DNA from: Okapia johnstoni
Lineage: Eukaryota; Chordata; Mammalia; Artiodactyla; Giraffidae
Reading direction: 5' to 3'
DNA length: 64,000 nt
Assembly (NCBI GenBank): GCA_024291935.2
Contig: JAGTYA010000026.1
Coordinates: forward strand, 6,986,001-7,050,000
The position numbers and the translations under genes are program-made. The notes under the pieces are model-generated. The model worked only from the letters and a program-made list of their open reading frames with translations. It did no database searches and was not told the DNA's origin. How positions within the stretch are numbered: the stretch's first letter is position 1; every line of letters starts with the position of its first letter. Of this stretch, positions 22,429-34,690 are shown one piece after another.

Positions 22429-23850
22429 GCCGCTCAGTCCCCAGTGGTGTATTTATAGAACAAGGACAGCTCACGCCTCCGGTATTCAATACCCCTCCGC
22501 CGCCTTTGTGAGGAAAGCAAAAATAGTTCCTCTGAAGAGGTAAAAATAGAATCTCATTTACAAGACTTTCTGGACTTTTCCTAAACAGTTTATGCAACTT
22601 GCTTGCAAGCCCTGTACCCAGGTATTTAGAACTTAATAGCAAGTAGATTTGAGCTGAAAATTTGGGCAAAAACAATGAAAATCACATTTAAATAAACATC
22701 GAATAGCTCATAAAAACCAAGCACCGTTACTTGGGAATGTTTCTAGTAGCTTTTAAAATACTTTTCGTGTTTCCTTGGAGTACACTGAGTACAAGTCAGT
22801 GGTTTTGGAAGGAAGGCCTTTCCTGACGGCCTTCCTTACAATTATATAACCGAACTTCAGCCTCACAATTACAGACCGCACCCATTTTAGAAGCCGTAGT
22901 TTTGGGAGTCCCTACCCCTCCAAAAAAAGGTCTCAGGTCCTGCGAGGTGGTTTTGAGCTTTATACCTCACCCGGCTCACTTGGCCTTTTATTCGTAAAAT
23001 AGTTACTCCGGGTTATCCACTCCAGAATTCTACTAATTGTAGAAATCCACTTTCGGAAAGTATCTCAACAGTCACCGTTTACTGTTGTCCCCTGCAATAG
23101 AGCTGGACCCATCTTAAATGGCTTAGATTCAAATCAAGGCATTAGGGTGGGCTTGTGTTACTTGGCATGCTTCAGGCTTTTGTTGTTGATTTTGTATTTA
23201 CTAAACATCAGCTAGACGCCTACACTTTTGGTTGCCTGTTTAGACATACCCTGGACTTTGTTCTTTCCAAATGTGTGCTGTTTCAAGTATCCGGAAAAGC
23301 CAACGGTTTCATGGTCAAAGACATAGCGACCTTCGGCTGCCACTCGGGAAAGGAATGTGTTCTAAAATGTTGTGAACCTTTACTTAAGGGTTTACTAGGT
23401 TCCCCCCCCCACAAATTTTGCATTATCTCCAGTTTGAGTCCCTTAAAACTTTACAAAGTAGACCCCAAAGGGAAATAACTTTTTTCCAAACCCAAAGCCT
23501 TTTCTTTCTGCAGGTTAACCAGTAGTCCATTTTTAAAACACGTCCTGTGTCCTACCAAAAGGGAAATCCTAGGGAAGCACCAGAAAAGGAGAACTGCTGC
23601 GTCTCCGATGTTTGAAAAGAAGCCTCAGTTCTCGGGGAGGCGAGGGGGACCTGTCTTGCGGGCGAGGGCTCAGGATTTAGAAAAGAAAATGGCGCCAGTG
23701 GCTTCCGGACACGCCTTCCACGCAGCTAAAGCGACTGCGGCGACAAGAAACCAGGGAGAGGCCGAGCGGGATAAGTACAACCTCCACAACCCTCGGCCTG
23801 TGAGTCCGGGGTGGGGGCGGGGCTCGATCCCCACACCCCACGCCGGCACG
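22429..23850 (-). promoter_or_regulatory. MALAT1 promoter and upstream (long-isoform) region
   Basis: Sequence upstream of the main start. The distal part (about 23600-23850) is GC- and CpG-enriched. It contains a YY1-like AAAATGGCGCC (23684-23694), an ETS-like CTTCCGG (23702-23708), and GC boxes (GGGGGCGGGGCT, 23811-23822). As I recall the longer human MALAT1 transcript, its 5' end carries similar 'GCGCCATTTT' and 'CAGGTCCCC' segments, so an alternative upstream start near 23.7 kb is plausible here. The open frames in this CpG region on both strands are not conserved proteins that I recognise. Confidence 0.65.
22451..22457 (-). promoter_or_regulatory. MALAT1 TATA box
   Basis: Minus-strand TATAAAT within TTCTATAAATACACC, about 25-30 nt upstream of the inferred start. 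The human gene has a similar CTATAAATACGCC in this position (from memory). Confidence 0.85.
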
Positions 23851-24432
23851 GCGCAGGAATATGCTGGCTGTGAGCCGTCTCCTTTTCGCCACTCTTGGTC
23901 TCCTCTTGTCTTCCCGGGGATTCTGCCTTCATTTTCAGCCCGGATGGGCCTTTCCTTCTCGTTCTCCGTCTTTTGCCATTCCCTCATTACCGCAAAGTCA
24001 TCCATTAACTAAAAATTCTTGCACATCATCGTTCCTCTTTAAATTGTTTATTGTAACAGCCCTTGAGTGTTTGTCGTCACCGGATGTTGTTAATCTAGAT
24101 TGCTTGAAACAGAAGGGTCTCAGAGATTGACCTAACACAGCTGCCTGTTTTTGTTTGTTTGTTTTTTGGAAGGGGGGTGTTTGGTTTTGTTTTTGAGGAG
24201 AGTGGTGGTGAGATAAAGTGGAGCGCTCCAGGGCACATGGTGATCTAAAACCTAGACCCCAGGACAGGGTGACACCCACTCTCTGGCCCTCTCTCACCTC
24301 CAGGGTTTTTAATTCTAGAACGTGTGCAGATGTCTAGGCAGTACATTCCAAAAGGGTTAAAAGGAGTCTATTGGCACCGTATAGGTTAGCATGGCCTCTT
24401 AAAATCTCTAATCTGTATTTTTAAAACCCCTT
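23851..24432. other. Unassigned sequence upstream of the MALAT1 promoter
   Basis: No gene or recent repeat recognised. A T/G-rich stretch lies at 24146-24200. Confidence 0.5.
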
Positions 24433-24600
24433 TGGGGGACTTCCCTGGTGGTCCAGTGGTTAAGACTTCGCCTTCCAAAGCAGGGGATGCGGGTTCAATC
24501 CCCAGTCAGGGTGCTAAGATCCCACATGCCTCACGGCCAAAAACAGAAAGTAGAAGCAATATTGTAATTAATTCAATAAAGACTTTTAAAAAATAAATAA
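24433..24600 (+). repeat. CHR-type SINE
   Basis: 'ggggacttccctggtggtcc' to 'cacggccaaaaacagaaag', ending in an (AAAT)n-type tail. It marks the upstream edge of the repeat-free MALAT1 island. Confidence 0.85.
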
Positions 24601-26500
24601 ATAAAATAAAACCCCTTTGGTTCCTGCAAACGGCACTGGTTGTGAAAGGGTGAGGGAGCAGACTTGGGGGCCTTTAGCAAGTGAGGGTTCTGTACTCTGT
24701 GCTAACCTCATAACCTCATAACCTCACCACCACCACCCCCATTAAGCAGGGCAAGTTTAAGCAGCTGCATTAAAGTGATGTTGGTGAAGCTGTACTTGTT
24801 TAATCAATCTTTCTCCGTGTAGGAGTGGAATATTACTGAGATGCCTATGGTTCCCCTCAGACGCAGTTTTGATATTTGCTCAGGCACTGGAAAAATTTTA
24901 GTAGATTTTTAGGACTGGAAGGAGGAAAAACTGAGCTGGGTCACCTCATTTTACAATGGGGATTTGGGGGCCTGGGGAGTTTGGGATTTGCTTAAAATCA
25001 GACACAGCTAATTAGTACTAGAAGTTATTCTTGAATCCAAGAATTCCAACCTCATGGCACCTGCCTTTCTCTTCCACTCCCTCTTAGCACTAACCCCCCT
25101 TCTCCCAGGGCTTCTGTCAATCTCCTCGACTGCCTTTCTCTAGGGCTTGGTGGGGATGGGAGACCTGGGGCCTCGTCAGCTATCTCTCTCCCACTCTGGA
25201 GCCACTGAAATAAGAGCCCTGAAATACTTTAAGTAGTTGTCAGCATAGCTAACTAGTCATTTCCATTCTCCTTACACATAGATGTAGCATTTTCCTTATA
25301 CTGTGAGAATGGCTGTGTTGTGTTGTGGCTAATTCCCCCTGAATTTGGGGAAAGAGATTTGAATGAAGCTCAGCAGTCAGGAAACTTCGGTGGGAGGTAT
25401 GGCTTGCCAAAGAGACAATTCTTACCTTTTTTCCCCCAGTTGGTAAGTAAAAAATATTTTAGAGGTTATGAACACTGACCCCTTTTTACTATTTAGGGCT
25501 GAAGGTTTACTGCCCTCATCTCTCCTAGCTTTCGCTTCACAAAATTAGCGGTCTCCAAAATACTCTAATTCCTTTTTCTTCTTCTTGATATGGTGAGTCT
25601 GTTTTTTTCTGGAAGATAATTTAAACAAGATGGCCTAAATTTGCCATTTTCTTTGGTGAGGAGATAGATAATACAGTTGATAATGAGCCTTTCTCTCAAT
25701 TCTTTTGAACCAAGGCTCTTTTTAACACAAAACTAAATTTTCTTCAAGGCATCTTTTCTCTGGCCCTCGTTCATGTTCGTTTTACTTTATAACATCCTTA
25801 AGGCAGCTGGTCTCAAAACCCTGTTTATTCCCCTCTACCTTAGTCTGAAATCTGGTCTTTATTTGGGCCTAATGGCACAGGTATAAGAGGGCTAATCCAT
25901 TTCAGCTGATGGGTCACCTTGTGCTCCCACCGCACCCTCAAAATGCTCAGGCTAAAAATAGGCTCTTGGTTCCTGCAATTACTCTCTTGACAGCGTGTGA
26001 CCTTGGGTACTAACCCAAATAGCTTCTCAGTGGTGATTTTCTTGTGTGTAAAATGAGGAGCTTAGAGGAAAGGAATGATGATGCAGATTCTATAAAATGC
26101 AGTAAACAGATGAGAAGGGAACATGGAAGATTTTAGGCCTCATGGCTGTAGCTCCAAGGAGGTGGGGCACTGAAAAGGACTAAAGTAGCAAAAATTTAGA
26201 ATCAGGCCTCTAGAGCTTCTGTCACTTAATCCTCCAGAATCACGTCAGGCCACAAACCTCCAAAGAATGCTAGCATCTGCTCCACCTCCTCTTTTTAATA
26301 AGGCCAGTGGGGCTTAGTCAAAGAGAAATTTCTGAGGCCTTTCGTTTCTGTGTCTAAGGTTCAGAGGCCAGTCTGAGTGAGTCTTCAGGGATACTTGGGA
26401 ACCCCCACACACACCTCTTTTCTTGTATTTCCTCTAAGCTTGTGCTATTTATCTAATCCTTTGTTGCCAGAGACAGTTTTGGAAATGCTGGTCAGCAATA
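24601..26500. other. Intergenic sequence, no recent repeats
   Basis: 1.9 kb without recognised genes or ruminant SINE/BovB copies. Given its position just upstream of MALAT1 it could hold distal regulatory elements, but no specific site can be supported. Confidence 0.4.
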
Positions 26501-26702
26501 AAGTGAAGTCGCTCAGTCGTCTCTCTTTGCGACCCCATGGACTGTAACCTACCAGGCTCCTCCGTCTATGGAATTTTCCAGTCAAGAGTACCGGAGTGGG
26601 TTGCCATTTCCTTCTCCAGGGGATCTTCCCGACTGAGGGATTGAATCCAGGTCTGCCGCATTGTAGGCAGACGCTTTACTGTCTGAACCACCAGGGAAGT
26701 CC
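26501..26702 (-). repeat. Bov-tA SINE
   Basis: Reverse full element: 'aagtgaagtcgctcagtcgt' to 'gaaccaccagggaagtcc'. Confidence 0.9.
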
Positions 26703-27317
26703 GGTCAGCAATAAAAGGCAAGGGGAATCCCCACCCAACCCCCACCACCAAGAACAACTTTCTTGTTTTCTAAAGACTCAAGAAATTTGCAGTTCCCCGC
26801 GCCCTCCTGCTGCCCACCTTCCCCAAGATGATCTCTGGAATGATGACTGCACAAAAGTTTGGCTCCCTCCTCTCTGCACAGCAGCCAACTCCCACTGTAG
26901 GAAAAACCCACAGAGATGATGCAGCTCAGAGCTCCATTATGCAAAAGAGAGGTCATTGTTTTCTAGGGGATTTTGGACAGGTAAAAATGTACCCAGAGAA
27001 AATCTAAAATCAACCACTGAAATCCACCAGACACATAGTTACCTCACAGAGAACTGTGGGCAATTCTAGCAAAAACAAGTTACAGAAACTAAAAATGGCT
27101 GTGTCATCGGCCTTCCCCAAGCTATTATTGGGAAGAGGCAGCCAGAGCCTCTCTCTCTCTCTCTCTCTCTCTCAGGCACTGAATGTCACTAGGCTGAAGA
27201 GTAAGGGAAACATTCTCCTCTTATCTTCCCCAGAAAAGCAGCCATTAAAGGAACAAAATGGTGACATTTGCAGAGATGTGACTGGACATACAGACTGTCA
27301 TACAGGATGAAGTAAGA
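26703..27317. other. Unassigned sequence with (CT)n microsatellite
   Basis: No gene seen. A (CT)12 tract occupies 27149-27173. Confidence 0.55.
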
Positions 27318-27683
27318 AAGAGAAATACAGTGGAACCTAGAAAAATGGTATAGATGGTCTTATTTGCAAAGCAGAAATAGGGACACAAATGTAGAGAACA
27401 AACATATGGATACCAAGGGAAAAAGAGGGGCGAGAGGGTGGGATGAACTGGGTGGGATGAATTGACATATATACACTATTACACTGTGTGCAAAATGGAT
27501 AATAAACTATTGTATGACAGGGGAAACCCTTCTCAGTGCTCAGTGGTGAACTAACTACATGGGAAGGAAATCCAAAAAAGAGGGCATATGTATGTAAACA
27601 TGTAGCTGATTCACTTTGCTGTACAGCAGAAACTAACACACCGTTGTAAAGCAATTATACTCCAATACAAATTAATAAAAAGA
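27318..27683 (+). repeat. Ruminant L1 3' UTR
   Basis: Forward L1 3' end. It contains 'agctgattcactttgctgta', 'cagcagaaactaacacacc' and ends 'caattatactccaatacaaa' before an A-rich tail. Confidence 0.85.
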
Positions 27684-27687
27684 ACCC

Positions 27688-27835
27688 AGGGACTCCCCTG
27701 GTGGCCCAGTGGCTAAGACTGTGCACTCCCAATGCAGGGGGCTTAGGTTTGATCCCTGGTCAGGGAACTAGATCCCACATGATGCAATTAAGACCCAGCA
27801 CAGCCAAATAAATAAATAAGTAATAAAACAGAAAA
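27688..27835 (+). repeat. CHR-type SINE
   Basis: 'gggactcccctggtggccca' to 'cacagccaaataaataaata', placed directly after the L1 A-tail. Confidence 0.85.
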
Positions 27836-28344
27836 GAATCCATCTTTAAGTGTAGGACGTAGTAGAAGAATTCTGTGTAGATAGAATCCTCTTTCTGGGG
27901 GAGAATATAGCCAAAAGTATCTTGAAAAAGAGGTTTCTCATCCCCAGTCCAAGAACTCCATGCTGCTAGTTCCCTTCTTCAGTTTATTTGCCGCATAATG
28001 TTCTTGGCCCTGGGCCCTGCAGCCTATTTGTGGATCTTTCCGGAAGGCCAATCTGTAGCATCATGGGATGTAGGAGGACAGAATGACAACAAGAGGCAGA
28101 AGGCAGCCCTGTTTCAGCCTGTTTCTCCCCAGCTTAAGGGCCCCTCACCGGCTTCACCCAGCACTTCCAGACCTTCCTTCCCTAGGCTGTGCGCCCTCCC
28201 TGTGGCCTCTGCTCTTGTCCTGGCTAGCCTTGAGTGGAGACGGTCTACTGGCCCCCTCCCTAGACAGAGAACAGGATCTTCCAGCTTTCTTCAATCCCTT
28301 CATTGTGCCTGGTGCACCTGCAGGACAGGATATCCAGTGGCAGC
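27836..28344. other. Unassigned intergenic sequence
   Basis: No gene recognised. A 139-codon open frame (27998-28417) has no known domain and runs into a MIR. Confidence 0.45.
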
Positions 28345-28480
28345 TTTATTTTCTGTAATATTTATTGAGCACTATGCCACACGCATTCCGTGGACAGTCT
28401 CTTTTCAATTCTCATGATCACCCTGTGAGGGAGATGCTGTTGTTAAACCCTTGGATGGATGAGAAAACTGAGGCCTAGGC
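28345..28480 (+). repeat. MIR SINE fragment
   Basis: 'atttattgagcactatgcca' followed by 'gatgagaaaactgaggccta', the diagnostic MIR order. Confidence 0.7.
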
Positions 28481-28577
28481 TGTCTCTCTTGGCATCACTA
28501 GTGCCTGGCACATACTAGAAGCTCAAAATGTGTCTATTAAATAATAATTAAATGAATACATTGGAATAGTATCTCTT

Positions 28578-28789
28578 TTGAAAGTGAAGCTGCTCAGTCG
28601 TGTCTGACTCTTTGCAACCCTATGGACTGTAGCCCATCATGCCCTTCTGTCCATAGGATTTTTTCAGATAAGAATACTGTAGTGGGTTGCCATTTTCTTC
28701 TCCAGGGGATCTTCCTGTCCCAGGGATCGAATGCAGGTCTCCCACATTGCAGGCAGACTCTTTACCCTCTGAGCCACCAGGGAATCCTT
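28578..28789 (-). repeat. Bov-tA SINE
   Basis: Reverse element 'aaagtgaagctgctcagtcg' to 'tgagccaccagggaatcc'. Confidence 0.9.
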
Positions 28790-30145
28790 AAACTAAAAAA
28801 ACAGAATAGTGAACCGAACACACAGTAGATGCCCAGTAAGTGCAGAGTGACAGGTAACCCAGCCATGGAGGGGCTGTGAAAGGACTGCTTGGCCCCCATC
28901 CAGGAGTGTCCAGTCCAGGGACGCTTGTATAAAGTGAGCTCAGTGGTTCTCTGAAGTTTCCAGCACTTTGTTGCACTGTGTAAGTATTGGAGGGTGGTGG
29001 TGAGGAAGAAGGCAGTGATTAGACAAAAGCTGATGTGCTTTGATAGGAACAAAATGCTTTCAGATGTGATACAAACATGACTGCCCAGCAGGCTGGAGTA
29101 AAATGGCACTGAGCTGTACTGGGTAAGAAACTGCAGAACTTGTAGACAAACTGATCCACGGCAGCAGAGAAAGTGGGGGGCACCGGAAGTTTGCCTTCAG
29201 TGTCCGTGGAGCTCTGGCCTCCAGAGTGGAGGGTAGGTCTCACTATCGCTTCACTGGAGGACTCACTGTGGGAGGCGCTGTGTCTAGCCCTGACCTGTGC
29301 TGGGGGGCATTCTGGTTACTCACCCTCTGAGGCCTGAGAGCGGACCTTCCAAAATAGCCTGGAGGGACTGTGAGGCTTCCCAGTGGGCAGTATGTATGTG
29401 TTCAGTCACCCACTGAGGTCCAGACAGATGCTTGCGTTAGCGTCACACACCCAGCACAAGGCTAGAAAACACTCCTCCCCTCCTATACACAAACACAGAC
29501 ACACAGGTGTCCATTCTTTCTCCACACAGCTGTGGCCCACATCCAGCCGAGACCAGTCTCCTGGAATAGGGGTAGAGGTCACGCAGCTCTAGGAACCTTG
29601 CCTGTGTGCCTGTGTGCATGCTCAGTCACTCAGTCATGTATTCCTCAGCACATGCCAGATAAAAACAGAAGCCTGCGGCACCATCGGTCTTTCTCCAGGG
29701 CTGATGTAATAGTAGAGACTTGCAGCAGCTGAGGTGGAATGGACCTTAAAGCCCTTTAGGTGATGGGAACTCACTAGAAAGCAAGAGGGGCAGGCGGGGA
29801 GACAGGAGCAAGGTCTGGGAGGACTTGAGTTACCTGGAGAGGGAGTTGGGACTCGGCTCTGTGGACAGAAGGATGGCTTTTGAGCTGGGAGAGGCCCTGG
29901 CTTTGGGTGGTATTGTGTAGCTGCTCTTTGCAAGGTGGCTGAGCTGGGAGAGGCGACAGAGTGGAGGGCACCAGAGTCCATCGTCCCAGCCTGGGCCAGA
30001 CGTCATGGAGGCCTGGATTTGGGTGGATGGTGGCATGGGACAAGAGAAACAAGACAGGTATAGGTCTGCAGAGGCTCTCTGGGCTCCCCACACTGGCATC
30101 CTCCTCAGCACCCCAGCCCTTTCCAGACTCATGTTCTTTCCTCTT
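28790..30145. other. Unassigned intergenic sequence
   Basis: 1.35 kb without a recognised gene. A short BovA-tail trace ('gctcagtcactcagtcatgt') lies at about 29615-29640. Overlapping open frames on both strands at 29634-30189 are not recognised. Confidence 0.45.
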
Positions 30146-30257
30146 TTTTTTGGCCACACTGTTCGGCATATGGGATCTAAGTTTTCCATCCAGGAATGGA
30201 ATCTGTGCTCCCTATGGTGGCAACGCAGTAACCATTGGACCTCCAGGGAAGTCCCCC
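30146..30257 (-). repeat. CHR-type SINE fragment
   Basis: 'ttttttggccacactgttcg' to 'acctccagggaagtcccc', reverse. Confidence 0.75.
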
Positions 30258-30295
30258 CACTTTTTTAAGCATTCATGTTCATCTTTATTTATTTA

Positions 30296-30479
30296 TTTTT
30301 GTGGGGGACCGAACCCAGGTCTCCCACATTGCAGGCAGGTTCTTTACCAGCTGAGCCACCAAGAATACTGGAGTGGGTAGCCTATCCCTTCTCCAGAGGA
30401 TCTTCTTGACCCAGGAATAGAACCGGGGTCTTCTGCATTGCAGGCGGATTCTTTACCAGCTGAGCTATCAGGGAAGCCC
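30296..30479 (-). repeat. Bov-tA SINE heads, two partial tandem copies
   Basis: Two reverse tRNA-like heads ('ctttaccagctgagccacca' and 'ctttaccagctgagctatca'), the same arrangement as at 6327-6497. Confidence 0.8.
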
Positions 30480-30555
30480 AGGCACTCAATAGATGTTTAT
30501 TAAAAGAAAGATTCTTTAAATTCTATAGTGGTTTACAATTTTCAAAAGTTTCACA

Positions 30556-30722
30556 CAGGGTTTTTCCTGGTGGTCCAGTGGCTAAGACTCCGAGTTCCTG
30601 ATGCAGGGGGCCTGGGTTTGATCTCTGGTTAGAGAACTAGATCCCACAGGCTGCAACTAATAGCTCTCACAAGCCACAACTAAGACCTGACACAGCTAAA
30701 TAAATAATTAATTTTTTAACAA
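30556..30722 (+). repeat. CHR-type SINE
   Basis: 'cctggtggtccagtggctaa' to 'cacagctaaataaataatta'. Confidence 0.8.
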
Positions 30723-33024
30723 TTTCACACATGTGACTTCATATAATCCCATGGTAACCCTTTCCCTCCACCTTTGTACTGCCCCTCCCCCTTCCCTCTC
30801 CCCACTGGTAACCACCAGTTTCTTTCTATGTCTATGAGTCCAGACGCCGGTTCTTTACTCTCAATGACACAACTGTCTGGAATGCCCCTCCCCCTCTCTT
30901 CAGATGACATTCATTCTCATCACCCTGCTTGTCACTCCTGGGAAAGGGCCTCTCTGGCCAGCACATCCGAAGTCATCCTGTATCACTACCCCGCAGTAAC
31001 TCGGTTACAACACAGCCTATATTTTCCTGCTTGAGTATGTGTTTGGTAACATGTCCCCCTCTCTCCTCAGAGGGTCAAAGGGCCTCCAGAGTTTGCTGCC
31101 TGGTTGGCAGGGAGGATGGGATGTCACTGCTGGAGGCTGAAAGAGGGACAGAGGAGCCCCAGGCTCATTCTTCATAGGTACAGGAGAGATGGGTCTGTGC
31201 CATCCTTCCTACAAGCCCCGGCTGTGGACAAAGGGCGGGAACTCCACAGAGATGTCCCTTGGCTTCTTTTGAAAACTTGTTTCTCTAGGGCCAGAGCTCA
31301 TTCTGGCCCCTGCATTCCCAGCTGCTGCTGCTGGGGAGCAGCTAACTTGAGATGGGGTGCAGCTTAGACTCCAGAGGAGGGGAGTGGGGGAGGGGAGAAG
31401 GAAGAGAGAACTTCCCGTGTCTTCCCCGCTCCCCACAGACGTCACTTCTGCTTGTGAGTTTCAGAAATGGAGAAACAAAATACTCCCCTCAAGAAATCAG
31501 AACATCCAGATAATTTCTGGGGAGCGGAAGTGGTGCACCCTCAATACTTAGGTGCCCCTGGGCTTGTTTCAGCCCTGCTGCCCTGTACTCCAGGGGCGTG
31601 GGGGCGGGTGGGGCAGGGAGCATGCCCAACAGAGTGACTTGGCTCAAGAACCATAAAATGGTGGTAGAAGCTGTCATTCCTCTCCTTTTGCCTTCCCCCA
31701 AATCAGGAAAGCTGTGGCTCCTGGGGACATCGGTTGGGGGCCAGCCCTGGCGTCCCATGGCAGCACAATGCCCAGCATGACTGCAGTTCTGACACGTCCA
31801 CGCCAGATGGGCCTTTGGTGTCACTGAGTCTCAGGCTGCTTCAGGCCTCTGCAGCCTGCAGCCTGCAAAAACCCGAGAACTTTAGACACAGCAGGGCCTG
31901 GGAAGAGGGGGGAGCCAAGAACAGCACTGGGGAAAGTATATGGGTGGAAATTTCCATGACTCTTCTGCCAAAGCAAAGGCTTCAGCTGAGGCCCAAGACA
32001 GAGACAGACTTGGGAGCTAGAAACCATCAAGTTCACAAAGGTCACCCTTCCTCATTCTCCCAGATCTTTGTCATCAGCTGCCCCACCCTGAACCTAGGCC
32101 ATAAAACTCAATCAGTTGTGTCCCCTCTATTCCAGCCCCACTTGATATCAGTCTCCTAGTTTCATGAGACATCCCACCACCTCTCCCTCAAGGACACGGC
32201 CAACCTCCTGGTCAGTGGAAGCCCCTGCTTTAGGAGCCACATCGAGGCCCCTTGCCTCCTGCGGGAAGCCCTCCCTGCTGAATGGCCTATCCGTCCTGCA
32301 GTCACCTATGGCCATCATTGTCCAGTGACCTCCCCAGCACTCTTGTGATCATGCCCTTTGCTCAGTGACTCATCTGTTATCCTCAGCTATGGTCTATGAC
32401 TTTTATTGTTGTTTATCATTTGTCCTTGAAAACACAGCCCAAGTCTTCCTATAGCCCTGCCTCAGCTCAAAATAGTGGTGCACATAGCTTGTGCAGCATC
32501 CACACAGACCATCCTGTGTGTCCTCCAGCTGGTGAGATTCTTGAGAGGCTCAGCGCTTCCCCAGCAGGAGTCCAGCATGAATATTTACAGGCTTGACCTC
32601 TCTCCCCACTCCACCCCCACCCCAGTCAGAATCCCAGAGAGGATGAATGATGAGGACTCAGCCCGGGGTCCTGGCCACAGCCTTCCCTGGGGCCTGTGCG
32701 GCCATGCCCACCAGCCCTCAGCCCCAACATAGCAACATGGGTGTCTTGGAGCCAAGCAGGTGTCTCCTCCCTGTTCTTCCACTCAGTTGAAAGTCACCTT
32801 TCCTCAGTCCCCCAGAAGACCATGGATCTCTCCCGCTCTGCACCCCATCTGGTTCTATAACTGCTTGGCCTTTATAGAGGATACTCTCATCGTCCACAGT
32901 AGTCAAGGAATTTCTGAGCCTCTACTTATGGCTTTGGTTACCAATCCACCCCTGCTTTCTTTTTGTGAAATAGGGTATTCATTCAGGACACCCTATCTTC
33001 TAGGGCTGGAGTACGTTTGCAAAT
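30723..33024. other. Unassigned intergenic sequence
   Basis: 2.3 kb, moderately GC-rich, free of recognised ruminant repeats and genes. Several open frames of 60-141 codons on both strands overlap each other and show no domain. The stretch is long enough to hide regulatory DNA or a lncRNA exon. Confidence 0.4.
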
Positions 33025-33225
33025 GGGCTTCCCTAGTGGCTCAGTGCTAAAGAATCCGCCTGCTAATGCAGGAGATGCAGGTTTGATTCTTGGTCCAGGA
33101 AGATCCCTAGGAGAATGAAATGGCAACCCACTTCTGTGTTCTTGCCTGGGAAAGCCCATGGTCAGAGAAGCCTGGCAAGCTACAGTCCATGGGGTCACAA
33201 AGAGTCAGACATGACTTAGTGATTT
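33025..33225 (+). repeat. Bov-tA SINE
   Basis: 'gggcttccctagtggctcag' to 'gagtcagacatgacttagtg', then a T run. Confidence 0.9.
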
Positions 33226-33609
33226 TTTTTTTAAGTTTGCAAATGCTCACTGTAAACTGTAAAGCTCTGTGCACTCACCATGTGTCTTTAATTTACCAGC
33301 GATGACATTAGTGTAGGGTGGAACAACCCTATGAAGTGGAGTTGGGGGCCCTACTGACTTGTTTAGCAAAGCCCAGAGCCCTGGGACCCAGGTGCCCCTT
33401 GGAAATCCACTTACTGTTCTGTCACTGGGACCATCAGCAGTTCACATAGTCCCCAGGGACTCTCTTTCTCTTTCTGTGAAAGAATTCCCTGTAGAGGACC
33501 TTGGAAGGCCCATTCCAGCTCTGACATTTCATGAATCTAAGTTAAAGGCCTGCCTGCTTGTTGCAGTGAAAAGAAAAAAAGAGGAGTGAGTTTTTTTCTT
33601 TCTCTTTCC
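33226..33609. other. Unassigned intergenic sequence
   Basis: No gene or repeat recognised. Confidence 0.4.
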
Positions 33610-34136
33610 TGAGAACAAAGTAGATAAAGAGAAGCGTGAGCAGGCCTGAACACTCCTAGTTTGTTTGTTGTTTTACTTTAACTGCTCCTAACTCTACATG
33701 TCTATAACTAAGTTTGCTTTTCTGTCCCTAATTCTGCAGGAGCTATAATTCAGTTTTTCCTTTGACTCCATGCTAAATACATCCTGTATCTGGTGTTTAC
33801 CCTTAAACACCCTTCCCCTTGTAGTTACATATCAGAAAGGCGGCTGCAGAGCCGCTGAGTTCCAGACTCAATTACTAGGTTACTGACGCCAGACTATGAC
33901 TGTCTTTGAAAGAATGCAAGGGGAAGAAATCAAGATCTTATCACCTTTGTTCCTCACCACCAAATCCTGACTTCGAGCCCTTGCCTTATATAAGCCCCCA
34001 GACTCCTTACTGGGGGGTAGGGGGGGGCACAGTTCTTGAAGCATGATCCCTACTGTGTTCCCTTCTCTGCCAGCTGAGAATTCAAGCCACCTTTCTATTT
34101 CCTCCAAATTTTGTCTGTTTTTTATTCGGCTTCAGT
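33610..34136 (+). mobile_element. Probable retroviral LTR (solo)
   Basis: A block of about 525 bp with LTR-like order: TG start, a promoter with CTTATATAAGCCCC (33985-33998), a T/C-rich stretch, and an end TTTTTATTCGGCTTCA with the CA terminus at 34136. No gag, pol or env remnants flank it. The left end and any target duplication are uncertain, and family assignment would need a repeat library. Confidence 0.5.
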
Positions 34137-34204
34137 GAGTAGAGAAAGCCAAGATTTTGGCCAGCAATATGCTCTCCACAATAAATCTGTGGACCTCATC
34201 ATCC

Positions 34205-34440
34205 CCACAGGAGGTAAAAGTATAGGCAACTGCCACACACCGAGCACTTTTCTCTGCGGCAGGCACTGCTCACACACCAGTTCAATCTTCACTGCAGCCT
34301 TAGAAGGGAAGATCATTATTACAGTTCCCACTCATTTTACAGATGAGGAAACTGAGGCCCTGAGAAGTTAGGTAGACCCAAGGTCACACAGTAGCAGGTG
34401 GCAAGATTTAAAGCCTGGTGGTTTGGCAGCAAGTCCATGT
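34205..34440 (+). repeat. MIR SINE
   Basis: Nearly full MIR: 'caccgagcacttttctctgc', 'cagatgaggaaactgaggcc', 'aaggtcacacagtagcaggt'. Confidence 0.8.
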
Positions 34441-34529
34441 ACCTATCTTTCCAGGCACCAGCTGAAATGAAGACAAAGACAACATGAGTCGATCAAAGAA
34501 GGTAAAACATTGGGTTGAGGGGACACTGG

Positions 34530-34690
34530 CATAGGAATCAAAAGTCTTGGGCTCAACTGTGGGCTCTGCCATTAGGTCATTCTGTGTTGTGTAACCTCCA
34601 GCAAGTCACTTTTGCTCTCTTGGCCTCAGTTTTCCCATCTGTAAAAATAAGAGGTTAAACCAGATCTCTGAGGGCCTTTCTAGGTTAATA
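34530..34690 (+). repeat. MIR SINE
   Basis: 'aacctccagcaagtcacttt' then 'cctcagttttcccatctgta', typical of the MIR core. Confidence 0.75.
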
